Of a stretch of DNA of 64,000 nt, positions 10,114 to 21,876 are shown one piece after another. The notes beneath the pieces are model-generated. The model saw only the letters and a list, made by a program, of their open reading frames with translations. It did no database searches and was not told the DNA's origin. The DNA is from Gossypium raimondii (Eukaryota > Streptophyta > Magnoliopsida > Malvales > Malvaceae): NCBI RefSeq assembly GCF_025698545.1, contig NC_068577.1:6711501-6775500 (forward strand), in the 5' to 3' direction. The translations under genes and the position numbers were made by a program. Every line of letters begins with the position of its first letter. Within the stretch, counting starts at the first letter, position 1.

Positions 10114-11356
10114 TCTGAGACAGTTCTAAAGACTTTAGGTATTTCTTCCGCAGTCTAATTGTCTAGAACACTCCCAGGCTCATAAGGACGAATATCTAAT
10201 CAGCTCCTCTCTTCATTCTCATGCTCATGAATGACATTGATGTGCATATTTCCCAACGTCTCTTCAATGCTTTCCCCAACCGGTATCTTTCTCTCAGCAT
10301 GAATAACTCCTCCAGATACAAATGTTTTGGATACGTGTGGAATTATCATTGGCTCCCATTTGGTTTCCTCCCCACTTAGACGTGCATTTCTTCTTTCCTA
10401 TCTTTTTCTAGCTCCTTCTTTCTCTGTCCTCTGTCTGGCTTGTATCCTAAGCCAAAGTGATCTTGCTTTCCTTTCAGTACTGGCACCTCAATCCTCCCTT
10501 GAAGATATCTCCCCAGCCCTTTTCTAGGTAAAGCTCCTTTTCCTACCAACAATTGCAAACCCATCTCTATAGTTTTAGATAATTTAGGCACTAAAATTTT
10601 GCTTCTTTCAGGAACAAATACCGCGTTTACAAACTCCAAAGATCGAAATGAGCATTCTACTGACTCATCATTAGTCTCCACATATAGTATCTCACTGGAT
10701 ACAGCTGCTATTATATCCTCTTCGGCGTTTATTGTCACTAGCCGACCTTCTGACACTAACTTCAGCTTCTAATGTAATGATGACGGTACTGCCCCCGCCG
10801 AATGCCTCCATGGTCTTCCTAATAAACAATTGTAGGAAGGTTTGATATCCATCACAATAAAATCTACCTCGTAAACTGTTGGGCCAATCAGTAAGGGTAT
10901 CTCAATTCTTCCCATGACCTTTCTTTCTGTACCGTCAAACGCCCTTACCATATTTTGGCATGTTTTCATGTGCAAATTGTCTATGGGAAGCCTGTTGAGT
11001 GTGAATAATGGCAACACGTTCAAAGCTGATCCATTGTCAATCAATACTCCTGGCAAAATATGCCCCTTGCATCGTGTAGTGATATGCAAAGCTTTAGTAG
11101 ATCTCACGCCCCCAGGAGGTATTTCATCATCATTGAAGAATATGAAATTATCAGCACTAATATTATTGACCAACCGATCTAACTTACCGACAGAAATATC
11201 ATTGGACAGATATGTCTTATTTAGCATCCTCATTAACGCACTTCGGTGTACTTCTGAATTCAAGAGCAAGGTTAGTACGGATATGCGAGCCAATTGTTTA
11301 TGCAACTGTTCGACAACATTATACTCGCTGTGCTTCAAGAATTTAAGGAATTCCAC
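10114..11356 (-). pseudogene. Aspartic protease and G-patch-like segment of the Tat-type element, broken
   Basis: The segment 11356-10769 contains the protease, with active-site motif VLIDNGSALNVLP (Asp-Asn-Gly in place of Asp-Thr/Ser-Gly) and the flap/ILG-type end CLLGRPWRH. Downstream (10756-10376) a Gly-rich stretch, ALPRKGLGRYLQG followed by FGLGYKP, resembles a G-patch, known in plant Tat-type polyproteins. A small indel near 10388 shifts the frame; reading on in the new frame gives a conserved-looking stretch (GGVIHAERKIPVGES) down to the intron donor at 10114, with in-frame TGA and TAG codons on the way. The protease would cleave the polyprotein. Confidence 0.85.
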
Positions 11357-11407
11357 GGCTTCTTCCTCATTTACTGGCTCGTTGACAGGCTTAGCTATTT
11401 TTCCCTC

Positions 11408-13434
11408 TTATTCTACTATTATGACCCTTCCTTTCACATGTTCTGGATCGGTACTCCCATCCTGGTCCTTTGTAGTCTCCATTCTAGGGACAGTTGTATT
11501 ACACTCATAGTTCCACGAAACCTTCCTACTATCCTGGTAAGAAAAGGTTGCAGGTTTCTTTATTATGATCCTTGGCATTACTAGCGCTCTCACTTCATCA
11601 TTCTTTGGTCGCGAGACGATGACCACAGGCTGAGTTACTCTTGGAACCTTTGTGGATTCGGATGTGCAAATACTTCCCTCCTCCTTAGCTTCTTCATAAA
11701 ACTCCATTTCCTTGTTATCCATCAGGCCTTGAATCAAGGCTCTGAATTCTGTGCATTCTTGAATTTCATGTCCTTCCTCATGATAGAACTCACAGTAATT
11801 TTCCATCCTTTTCAAGCTTCTCTCTGAATCCAAAACAAACAACCCACTTTCTACCATCTTCTTCTAGATCCATATCAAATGAATCTTTACTTCTGCGATA
11901 TCTTCTTTGATTTTCCTACCCATGTTACCTCCTATCATGTTCACTCCGCTTTCATTATTATTAGGTAACGGATTCTCTGTACTGGGCGAATTATCCACTT
12001 TAACAATACCCATGCTTATGAGTCTTTCTACCAGCTTCTTGAACACCGTACAATGTTCTATAGAATTCTCTATGATTCTTGCGTGATAATCGCATTGTAC
12101 GTTTGCATCATACCACTTGGGGTACGGAGGTTGCAGAGGTTTTAAATGGTAAGGGGAAACCACATATGCATTGAATAGATTCTGATATAGTTTCCTATAC
12201 GACATCGGGATCAGCGTAAATTGAAGCTTCGCTGTATTTTACCTTGTGTCGGATCCTCGTTTTGATGATCCTTGTTGGTTAACAGCCACTTTTCCCAGTT
12301 GATTCACCGTAATCGTTTTTGAATATGAACTTGTGTTGTTGACCTCATTTTCCTTCTTTTTCGAGGCCGACCTTCTGCTACTTTCTCCAGCATCTATCTT
12401 CCCACTTCTGATAGCATTTTCTATCATTTCGCCATTCATAACTATGTCAGAAAAGCTTTTAGTAGCATTTTCTAACATATGTGTAATAAATGGGGCCTTC
12501 AATGTGTTTACGAAAAGCATCGTCATCTCTCTTTCTAGAAGAGATGGCTAAACCTGGACAGTAACCTCCCTCCATCTCTGTGCGTATTGCCTAAAAATCT
12601 CACCGGGTTTCTTTTCCATGTTCTGTAGAGTGATCCTATCAGGTACCATGTCAGTCACATGGTTGTACTGCTTTATGAACGCCTGTGCTAGATCTCTCCA
12701 TGAATTAATCTGGGTACGGTTCAATCGATTGTACCACTTGGATGCTGCCCCTGTGAGGCTATCCTGGAAGCAATGTATCAGGAGTTGGTCATTATTGACA
12801 TAACCAGTCATTCGTCTATAAAACATGGTAATATGAGCTTCGGGCCTACTAGTTCCGTTGTACTTCTCAAACTCTGGCATTTTGAATTTGTAAGGGAGTA
12901 CTAAATCTGGAACCAAGCTCAATTTTTTAGCATCCATCCTATAGTAGCCTTCCACACATTCCATCACTCTAAATTTCTCTTCCAGCCATTTGTACTTTTC
13001 CTCTAGCTGTTTTGGTAATTCATCATTCATTTTCTCCTTCCCAGCCGTTTCATCGAAGTCAGGGATAGCAGGATTAACAAGGTTGACTTCGGGTTTAGAG
13101 CCTGATCCTGCCTGAAGATTCATTAGCGTTGCAACGTCGTCCTAAAATTGCTGAAGCCTAATGGTAACAGAGGACTTACGCGGGTATATCTCAACTTGCT
13201 GGGGGTAAAGTCTAGAGGATAAACAGGTCCCTCATTGTCTCCTTCTTCAACATTGAGCACAGAGCCCTTTCCTTTATCAGTTCCCTTGTTGAACCATTGA
13301 GTTAACTGAGCCATCATACTCCCTCAAGATTCCATCATTTTGTCAATTATTTTTTGCTACTCATTCATTTGCTTTTGAAGCTGCTCCTGTATTTCCTTTT
13401 GGGACTGTTCTAGCCTTTCCATCCTTTGATCCAT
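11408..13434 (-). pseudogene. Gag of the Tat-type element, broken
   Basis: A likely start is the ATG at 13434, giving a Gln/Glu-rich coiled coil (MDQRMERLEQ...). The capsid-like gag domain follows at 12900-12550, with FEKYNGTSRPEAHITMFYRR, ASKWYNRLNRTQINSWRDL and QRWREV. Two Cys/His segments resemble degenerate zinc knuckles: CDYHARIIENSIEHC (about 12100) and CEFYHEEGHEIQEC (about 11790). In-frame stops occur near 13345, 13325, 13130 and between later blocks, and the frame shifts around 12530, 12210 and 11860. Gag would form the particle and bind element RNA; this copy cannot. Confidence 0.85.
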
Positions 13435-13673
13435 GTCATTAGTTTTTGATCGATTACCGTAGCAGTGTTTAGTAGGCTGGTTGGTTTCCAGATTAATTGA
13501 GGAGTGATTTAAATTAATTAGAATCTTTTAATATTTTTAAATGCATATGAAGTAATGCAATGCATGAATGCAAAAAGGGTGTCAATTTTAATTCAATTCC
13601 ATTTAAGAAAACTTTACTAGAAAGCAAATTTCTTTACATAAAGTGAATTACAAATAAAGCTTTGTCCTATTGC

Positions 13674-15280
13674 TCAGCATTCTAATCTTCCTAAGTAACA
13701 CAGCAACTCCTGCCCCCTATCTGATTCTAATTCATACTTCACACTCAACATGTCTGCTTGTACTGCCAAAGCTTGTACGTGATCCGCTACTTCTTGGATC
13801 TGGACCACAGCTTCCTCCATAATATGATCTTTACTCCTAACTTGGTTCTAAAAGTAGTGTAGTTGTTCCTTACTACGATTTTCATTTGCTTTCAAGTGCT
13901 TGATACGGTTTTCACAATTTTGCAACGCCGTTTCTAGCTCTTCGATTCTTTGCTTCATTTCCTCAATCTTGCTCAAGCTTGCTTTCAACTCTATTGCGAA
14001 ATTTCGATTTCGATGCTGACGAAGAGATCCTTCCAACACGATCACCCTATCCTTTAACTCGCCTTTTTTCTTTTAGCTTTCTGACCCACAACTAACCTTT
14101 TTATTCGACGAATCTGTTTCCACGCGCTAGACATCTCTTGAATATTCTTTCTATAACCATCATCTTTATACGAAAATTCACAATCAGCTATCCCTTGGGT
14201 CACAGGTATAAATTGTCTTGACCTATACTGTCTCAGCACCAATAATGAGGCATATCCAATAGCTCCCCAAATCCCAAGTAGTGGAACCCAATCGAAATTA
14301 CCACACCGATACAAGATCTCGTCTGGAAGCAACCAAGGAGCTCTACACTCAATGTCTTCCTCCTGAAGATTTTAAAGAATTGCCATCCACTTCTCCTCCG
14401 AAATGTCGTCTCTCCTCGGCGTAGCTACTATCTCCTTTAGTGGTGAATAATTTTCAGAGAAAACCCGATACGAAACCTTATCCACCTTCCAAAAGTGACT
14501 GTGAAACCATACAAGTAGAAGCTGTGCACATCCAATAAATCTGCCCTCACCTGTTTTTCGACATACACTCAATAATCTGAAGGTTTCTGCCAAAATTGTC
14601 AGAATCGGTGTAACCTTCTTATCAACCCGGTCAAATAAATCGGTGACTGCTTCATCCACATGCCCCAAGGCCTTGGGGAAGACAACCAAGCCATATATAC
14701 TTAAAGTAAAGACATCTAACCTCTTTCTCACGTCTAGGTGCGTTAGAATTGCATCTTTCAAACTTCTCCAAGGAACGCATTTACTATCCCCCTTTTGCTT
14801 AATCCGTGCAGCAACCCACTGCTCATTCATCCATGTTATACCCATCAGCTTCTTTGAAAAGGTTGGCACATTTACCGCTCTCAAGTAAACCCTGTCCACT
14901 TGAAACTTTGAACATCGGAGTAAAGCCACATATTCTTCTATCGTAGGCACCAAATCGACCTTCCCAAACGTGAAGCAGCTGTAAGCAGGATTTCAAAACT
15001 GGACGAGGGCTCGAAACAAATGCTTGTTTACCTTCAAATCAAGCAAATAAGGCAAATCCCCATAATTGTCATAAAATAATTGTCTAACCTCATTATCCCA
15101 CTGATCCCAGATTTCCTTCAACTCCTGCAAATTGTTTTGAGTTATACTGATACGAGTAAAATCCCATAATTTCGATACATACCCATCGGCCAGGCTATCG
15201 CCCTTTTCTTGCTGCGTTGTTTCAGACCAAGTTCGGACAGCCGCATTGTCTTCCACTTTATCAAGAAACCCTTTTTCCAT
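13674..15280 (-). pseudogene. Extra ORF upstream of gag (DUF7745-like plus coiled coil), broken
   Basis: From the ATG at 15280 the minus strand encodes a globular domain with LWDFTRISITQNNLQELKEIW, TIEEYVALLRC, GLVVFPKALGHVDEAV, RFIGCAQLLLVWFHSHFWKV and FDWVPLLGIWGAIGYA. A heptad-rich coiled coil follows (about 14030-13850, IEEMKQRIEELETALQNCE), and the frame ends at the TGA at 13674-13676. I recognise this as the domain often annotated DUF7745 in cotton and other plants; its role is unknown. In-frame stops are TGA at 14993-14995 (Trp expected) and TAA at 14372-14374 (Gln expected), plus a one-base frame change near 14060. An extra ORF before gag is typical of Ogre-like elements. Confidence 0.82.
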
Positions 15281-15909
15281 GACAAGCTTTCTATCTAGCA
15301 ACTGAATCTGAACTGACGCCTTTTATGATGAAATGAAATGCCATGTCATGCAAACAAAATAAAACACAAAAGTCAGTATCAAATATAAGCATATAATCAA
15401 GGAAGAGTAAAACGTCTATTAGGACATCTACTAGGGTTTAGTGTGGTTTTACCTAAGACAAGCTCCTAAGGCTCATTATATGCGGTTTGACTCTAAAGTA
15501 AAGGTACCCGAACCAACAGATTCCTTGATCTTCACCCATTATAGGCTTATATAGATCAAGTTCAGTTCAGGGGACACATTTTCCCTATGACTATACGGAG
15601 ATGAAAACCTCACGAAGGCATAGGTACTGATGTATCCCGAAAGCGATCCACTATCCTATACGAAGGTGAAAACCTCTCGAAGGAATAGTTTCTCAATCCC
15701 ACTTAGAGGGTAAAATTATCCAGTACATATAGTGTACAATGCAAAATAATTTAAAGTACTTAAATCAATTAAGCATGAATGCAAGAGGATTTTAAAATGA
15801 ATTTCATTTTTTCGACCATAAGACAAAAATTAATCAACTTTGTGGCTCGACTCTCTTATTTTCTTTTTAAAAAAAATTCCTCAGTGGATTCGCCAAGCTG
15901 TCGAAACCA
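15281..15909 (-). other. 5' leader and primer-binding region of the Tat-type element
   Basis: Directly inside the 5' LTR the minus strand reads TGGTTTCGACAGC from 15909. Fourteen bases further in, TGGCGAATCCACTGAGGA begins at 15895. Both start with TGG, the complement of a tRNA CCA end. The second resembles the Arg-tRNA-type sites I associate with Ogre-like elements. The leader also holds two copies of a 33-base motif, at 15591-15623 and 15656-15688, each with a hairpin core of the form AGGTGAAAACCT. No coding region is seen. Confidence 0.65.
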
Positions 15910-18549
15910 TTTTTATTTTTGAAAAAAAAAACAAAAATTAGTTGTCGATGAAAATTTGGAGTCGCCACCAATATTTTATTAAGGTGTGATTGGGTTACCT
16001 AAAAACGACTTTGGTCTACGAGTTTCAGAAAAATGGATTCGGGAGTCAGTTATGTATGAGGAAGGATTAGCACCCTCGTAACGCCCAAAAATTTGTACCA
16101 AATTGATTAATTAATGTCTTAAAGTCGAGAGTTTAAAAAATACTATCCTTAGTTAAATTAAATTATTTATTAAGACTTTCTCTTTTTGAAAAGAAAAATA
16201 TCACACCCAATGCGTTAGGGCACAACATTTTATTCTCTTCAAGATGAGTTGGTCAAAAAAAAACTCGTATAAAATTTAAGAAAATATCTAATTGTTTAAA
16301 ATTTATGAAGAAATCGCAACTCAATACGTTAGGGCACAATTTCCTAAAATCCCAAACATTCAATATTTCCTGTATTTTTTTTAAAAAATCTTTGTCTCGA
16401 GAAATCAACGTGTCACATCCAATACGTTAGGACACAACCTATTGAATTCCCGATGACAAGTTTTGTTTTGTTTGATTAAAGAGCAATCCTCGATTGCTAG
16501 AATTTACGAAGAAAATCGGAACCCAATACGTTAGGGCTCAATTTTCTTGAAAATCCTAAATACGAGTATTATCTCTATTTTAAAAAGTTCTATTTCTAAA
16601 TTTGAGTGAAAAGATAACGTAATGTTAAATTATATGTACAAATGCTATAATAATAAATACAACAATAATAAATACATCAATGGCATAAAAATAATATAAA
16701 CAAATAAATAAACGAAATGAAAAGACAATAATCCATGACATGCAAAATATTAAATGTAAACACAATTATATAACGAATGAGGAAAGCAAACAAAATAAAT
16801 GAAGAAAAGAATATATATAATATGAACATAGAAATTATGAAGATTAAAATATACATATGATTTACAAATAAATTTTTGGGTTATGGAACTTATATATGTA
16901 TGCAATACATAATATTTATGAATATAAAGAAAAATAGATAAACATATATAGATTATAAAATAGGTGTTTAAAATATATATATTTGAGCTTTTTTAAAGAA
17001 TAAATATCCATATGGATATAAATAAAACATTTGTTAAAATATATATACATATGTACATATAAATAATAATACTAATAATTACATTATAGAAAATATACAT
17101 ATATATAGGAAAATAAATGGATACATAAAAGTATATGTATATATAAATATTAAATAATAATAATTACAATATTAAAAATAAATATACGTACATATAAAAA
17201 TATTAGTTTTAAAAAATATAAATAAATAAATAAAAACAAAAAATATATATAAATAAAAACTAATTACAAAAAAATAAAAGAAATAATTACATTATGGAAG
17301 TTAATTAATTTAAAAAAATAAAAAATAAAAACTAAATTGAACTGAGTATGAAAAATCTGGGGGCAAGTCTGCAAATAAATAAAACTCAAAGGATTAAATT
17401 GAACACGCGAATTACATAGAGGGGCTGGAAGGGAAATTTTCCCTTCTCCTCTAAAACGGCGTCGTTTAGGTAGGGTTAAATTGAAATTGAAAATAAATAA
17501 AAGGGCGAATTTAAAAATATAAAAACTTAATTATAAAAATACTAAAAGGCGGAGGGGCTAAAAGTGCAATTTGCCCCTCCGCATAAAAACACGCAGATCC
17601 TAGGACGGGTCGGATCGGCCTCCTCAAAACGACGCCGTTTTAGCACCTGGGGAGGCCTAATGAAACGACGACGTTTCAATAGGCTATTTAAGCCAAAATA
17701 ATTCCAAAAAAACTCATTCTTCCGTGTCACTTAAAAAAACAGAAAAAAAAACCCTTCAAAAGCTCTCCCTCCTCCTGTTCTCCGGCCAGGGCCTGGTCAT
17801 CGACCGGTCATCGGCCACCGTGCCGGCCGCCGATCTCCAGCGTCGGCACCGCCGTCTGCGGTGGCCAGAAAGAGAGAAAATAACCCTTTTGGCCCTCTCG
17901 ACCCTTCTAAGCCCATATTTGAGTTCAAATCTTTCAAAAAATCCACAAAAAGCCTAAAAAATGTCAAGAAACCTTTTGATTTTCAGCCACTGATCCTCGG
18001 GGGTGGCTCCCTCGACCGTTTCAGAAGCAAACAGGTTGTTTCTTCCCTTTATTATTTATTTTATTTATTTTACGAATGAAGAAAGAAAAAAAAGATTAAA
18101 ATAAAACAAATAAAAAAAAGCTGTAAAAATAAACCTTTGGACTGATTTTTGCTTTGTATTGAGTTCTCTTTTTTTGATAGAAAGTAGTTATTTCTTTATT
18201 GATTTCGAATTCGGATCCCTATTACAGTATGTTCATGGCTTTTTTATAGCCAAATGAAAAATAAAAGAAAGAAACAAATCTTGTTTGATTCGATTTACGA
18301 ATCTTTGATTTTCTTTCTATCTTTGTTGTTTATTTCTTTCCTTGTTGTGCAGGTGAAGATCGCATGGAGATTCGGCTCTTGACTGCGGCGCGGAGGGGCT
18401 ACGGCGCTGATGCATTCCGTAGAAACTCTAGGGTTTCTTTATTCGTTTTGGGCCATGGCATTTGAGCCTCTATTCATTTCAGAATTTGGGCCACCTAAGC
18501 CCATTTGTAATTTGGGTCCTTTAGACCCGGACCAAAATAGGGTGTTACA
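15910..18549 (-). repeat. 5' LTR of the Tat-type element
   Basis: This is the partner of 1693-4317, 2640 bases, with TGTAACACCC at 18549 on the minus strand. CCAATACGTTAGG-type motifs recur at 16207, about 16320, 16419 and 16523. Palindrome-like AAACGACG blocks recur near 17450-17680. A TATA-like TTAAATAG (minus strand) lies near 17690, next to the palindromes, and is a possible element promoter. The plus-strand ORFs at 17724-18079 mirror those in the other LTR and are antisense, so they are not called. Confidence 0.93.
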
Positions 18550-20468
18550 TTATGGATTTAATCTTTATATCTTAATTTATTAAGTTTAGTGTATATATTT
18601 TTTAAACCAATCAATTTTAGTCCATGTATTTTAAACAAAAAATCATGATTGGTATTTTTCAAGTCAATTTTTTAAACTTTGAATTGAATTATTTTAAATA
18701 GCTTAATGATTTGAATTTTGTAAAAACAATATATTTGAAAGTTTTTATAATAATTTTATTATTGGTTCTGATAATATTTGTTCTTTTTGACATAATATCT
18801 AGAATTACTCATAGTCCCTCTTTAACTCATAAATAGGAGGATAATGCGCTTCAGCGCACTCGAACAATGTATGCTCATGTCAATCGAGTTAAAACTCAGT
18901 TAACTATTATTCCGCGATGCTGTTAACTGAATTTCTAAATGGTGTAAGATTGAATGAACTTTGTTTAGTTGGTTAATCATGTATAGTTCACTACTAATTA
19001 AGTTTTTTTTTTTTACTTGTATCATGTTTTGTATAGATTTAATAGTAATAAATTTATTATCTATATTTTAAATAGATATAAAGAAAATAAGTAATTTAAT
19101 TTGTGATTCATGTGATAAAAATAAAATAAAGTAAAAACAAAGAAATTAAACTTCCAAAGAAATCTAAAAGGAATTTCGAAGAAATTAATAAATTTTACAA
19201 ATAAATTAACAAGTTTTAAATTTAAAATTAATAAATTAGGAAGTTTTTAATTTAATTTTTGAAAGAAAAAGATTTTGGATGAATTGTTAGGAGAAACCTA
19301 AGGCATTAGTGAAAAGTCAACATAGTTATGACATAATCCCACGTGTTTGCCTCTGAATGGGCCATGTGTTGCATTAGGTTAATATTTATCACCGAAATAT
19401 CAAATTAGTAGTCAGAAATCAAAGTTCAAGTATAACATTAAAAAAATTAAAAGTACAAATATCATATTGACAAATTTGTTAAAGCATAGAGGTAATTTCT
19501 GTAATTATCCCTTCTTTTTATATTAACTAGTATAGTCAACCATGTTTTGTGAGCTTTGATTATTTGTTCGTGTTAAATTATAGAGTAAAATTTTGAAGAT
19601 TAAAGAAAATATTTAAGCAAGGTTTTCAAAACTGGACATGTGGTCGAACCAGTCAAGCCACTGATTCGTACAATTTAATTAAATAAATCATTAAAAATCA
19701 TAAAAAAATTTAAAAAAAATTGTTCAACTAGTTTTTTTAACTTGGTTCAATCGATCCGTATAAATTCACAGGCTAACTGATTTGATGCCTCTCTCCATAC
19801 CAATATCTTGGTTAGTTCTCAATCTAATTCAAAATACCATGACACTAAGTCTCTATATACTTTGTACATTTAGAATTTAGTCCTCCAACTTTTATTTTCA
19901 AGAATTTAACCCCTCTACTTTTGGGACTTAAAAATTCGCTTTTAAATTATACATAACCACATAACGTTTTAATCGAAAAGTTAATAATATTAACTATTTG
20001 AACTAATTAATAACATTATAAAGTTTTAGAGACAGAATTATGTTAGAAATTAAAGTATAAGAATTAAATTTCAAATTTAAGCACAATAGGAAATCAAAAT
20101 TGAAATTTAACAATTTATTTATAATGCAAAAAAAGAAAGCATAGTAGACCCACTTGTCAATGCAGGAAGGTCCTTTATATATAGCTACTAGTATGGTTTC
20201 CAGCCCACACTTCGCCTTGGATTGATTATATGTTTGTATTAGATTATAGAGTAAAAATATAAAGGACAAATTATACTCTAAGCCCCTATACATTTCATAC
20301 ATTTGGAATTTAATCCTTGTATCAAGAATTTAATTATTTAGTTTTCGAATTTAAAAATTCAAGTCCAATTGTTACTATCGTTAAAATTATTTTATTAAAT
20401 TTAAATCACAAATTTCAACATTGTTTAGGAGCCAAAATTAAATTTTGACCAATGTTTTATATAAAAAA
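18550..20468. other. Intergenic DNA with dispersed AT-rich repeats
   Basis: No gene is visible. Two related repeat copies lie at about 19840-20080 and 20270-20450, sharing phrases such as TTTAGAATTTAGTCC/TTTGGAATTTAATCC and CAAGAATTTAA. The first also matches 32755-32905, on the other side of the MULE, closely and in the same direction (AACTAATTAATAACATTATAA in both apart from one base at the start). Confidence 0.5.
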
Positions 20469-20690
20469 GGCATAATTGCATAAAATACCCTCAACGCTTA
20501 GGGGTTTTTGGTTTTGTGCCCTTAACCCTTTTTTTTATTGAGGCTCTCAACGTAACGATTTTTCCACAAATCAACCCATTTTTAATAGGAAACGTCAGTT
20601 GACCGTTAGTCAAGCGTCAGTCAACATAGTTGTCTATGTGACTGGCTAGGTTGAAGGATGATGTGTTAAATAAATAAATAAATATAATAA
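20469..20690 (+). repeat. Left terminal inverted repeat of the MULE
   Basis: This is the inverted counterpart of about 32470-32690. The first 28 bases are identical in the two termini, then scattered differences appear. It ends in an ATAAATAAATA-type low-complexity run. The GRF gene starts about 225 bases inside, so its promoter may lie in this repeat. Confidence 0.88.
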
Positions 20691-20915
20691 ATAAAAATAA
20701 ATAAATAATATAGAAAAAAATTGAAATCGTCCTAAAAAAACTGAAATTGCCAAATTGTGAAAACCTCAAATCGTGAAATCCCTAAAAACTTCAGCAATCT
20801 CCAATTTGAATCATAGATTGAGGAAATTTTCTACATCCTCAATACCATATTCCCAAATTGTGAAGTCCCACAAACTCTAGGAAATTGCTATTTTTCTTCC
20901 TTGTCGTCTGAAATC

Positions 20916-21699
20916 ATGGATTCAAGATTTTTTCTCAAATTTGAATCACATAGTTTGAATAGCCAGTCTAGAAATTGGGAATCATATGGTTTGAATGGTT
21001 CGAGGAAAAAATTGAGGTATGCAAATATTGTTTCTTCATCGCGGAGGAAGTATGTGTATGATGGGGAAGCAGTAAAATGTCACTACAATAAGTTAGCTCC
21101 AAGAGACACTTCATGGAGCGATTTAAATCCGAGGAGGAGATTTTATGGTTGTTTAGATTTTCGGGTAAGTGAAGAAGAATTTTATTTTCTACTTCAGCTC
21201 AATTTGGATGATTTCAAAAATTTCCCTAGGTTGAGGGTTTATGATTTAAAATTTTTTTTGTTGTCACTCATTTTAGGTTTATTTGTAGGATGATGGTTGT
21301 GAGTTCTTCAAGTGGTAGGATGGACAAATATGTGACTGTGCAACTAAGTTACTGCATCAATTGCGCGACAGTGAATGAAATCTTTCAAAGGATAATTTAG
21401 CACTTAGAAAGAATGTTATGGGTTTGGTTGCATTTGATGGTAGCCATAATGGTGGCAGTAGTGCTGTTGACACTGAGGTCGAAGGAGGTAGACCAGTTTG
21501 TAGTGTTGAAGGAGAGCTAGCATTAAGAAACAAAATGATGACCATGAAGCAAAAAATGAAAGTTATCAAGAAGGAGAAGTCAATATATAAGATATTATTT
21601 TGTTACTCCATGTTATGTATTGTATACATCACCATAGGTTTATTTGTTGGCAATAGTGGTAAGAGGAATATGCAGCTAGCAGTTGGAAATGTTGATTGA
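20916..21699 (+). pseudogene. GRF-type zinc finger / coiled-coil / transmembrane protein in the MULE, broken
   Basis: Exon 1 (20916-21164) begins MDSRFFLKFESHS and contains KCHYNKLAPRDTSWSDLNPRRRFYGC, the first half of a GRF zinc finger (interrupted here only by line length: Cys, then TSWSDLNPRRRFYGC). A consensus donor (GTAAGT at 21165) and acceptor (TTTGTAG to 21288) bound an intron in phase 0. Exon 2 gives DDGCEFFKW, then a TAG at 21316-21318 where an aromatic residue is usual, DGQICDC, and a TGA at 21376-21378. The same frame then runs to 21699 through a Lys-rich coiled coil and a hydrophobic span (ILFCYSMLCIVYITIGLFV). GRF fingers bind single-stranded nucleic acid in other proteins; the role here is unknown. 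Confidence 0.75.
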
Positions 21700-21876
21700 A
21701 TGTAAAATTTTCCATCATATGTTGTTTATGTAATTTGGAACCTTGATATACATTATGCTTGGAACTAATGACCAGTTGTGGTTGTTGTTTATGTAATTTA
21801 ATTTAGATTAGTAAATAATGCAGTGAAAGAAACATAAGATTGAAAAACAAAATTGATCATTTAATCATATGATTTC

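Larger units (their letters stand above)
1693..18549 (-). mobile_element. Tat/Ogre-type Ty3/Gypsy LTR retrotransposon, full length but coding-dead
   Basis: Two long direct repeats (1693-4317 and 15910-18549) bracket 11.6 kb of minus-strand coding remnants in the order extra ORF, gag, protease, RT, RNase H, second RNase H, integrase. Read on the minus strand the element starts TGTAACACCC (18549) and ends AAAACA (1693). A purine-rich tract abuts the 3' LTR and a TGG-type primer site abuts the 5' LTR. The ORF upstream of gag, the duplicated RNase H, the long LTRs, the intron before RT and tandem repeats in the 3' region together point to the Tat lineage, near Ogre. Flanking 5-mers (AATTT on the left, TTATG on the right) do not match, so no target-site duplication is evident. 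Frames are broken at many positions. Confidence 0.93.

Noticed and set aside
1688..18554. Target-site duplication for the Tat-type element
   Set aside because: The 5-mers AATTT and TTATG do not match, and shifting the borders by a few bases gives no convincing pair.
21418..21699. Separate small membrane-protein gene starting at 21418
   Set aside because: It is in frame with the GRF exon upstream across a single TGA and is better read as the same broken gene.
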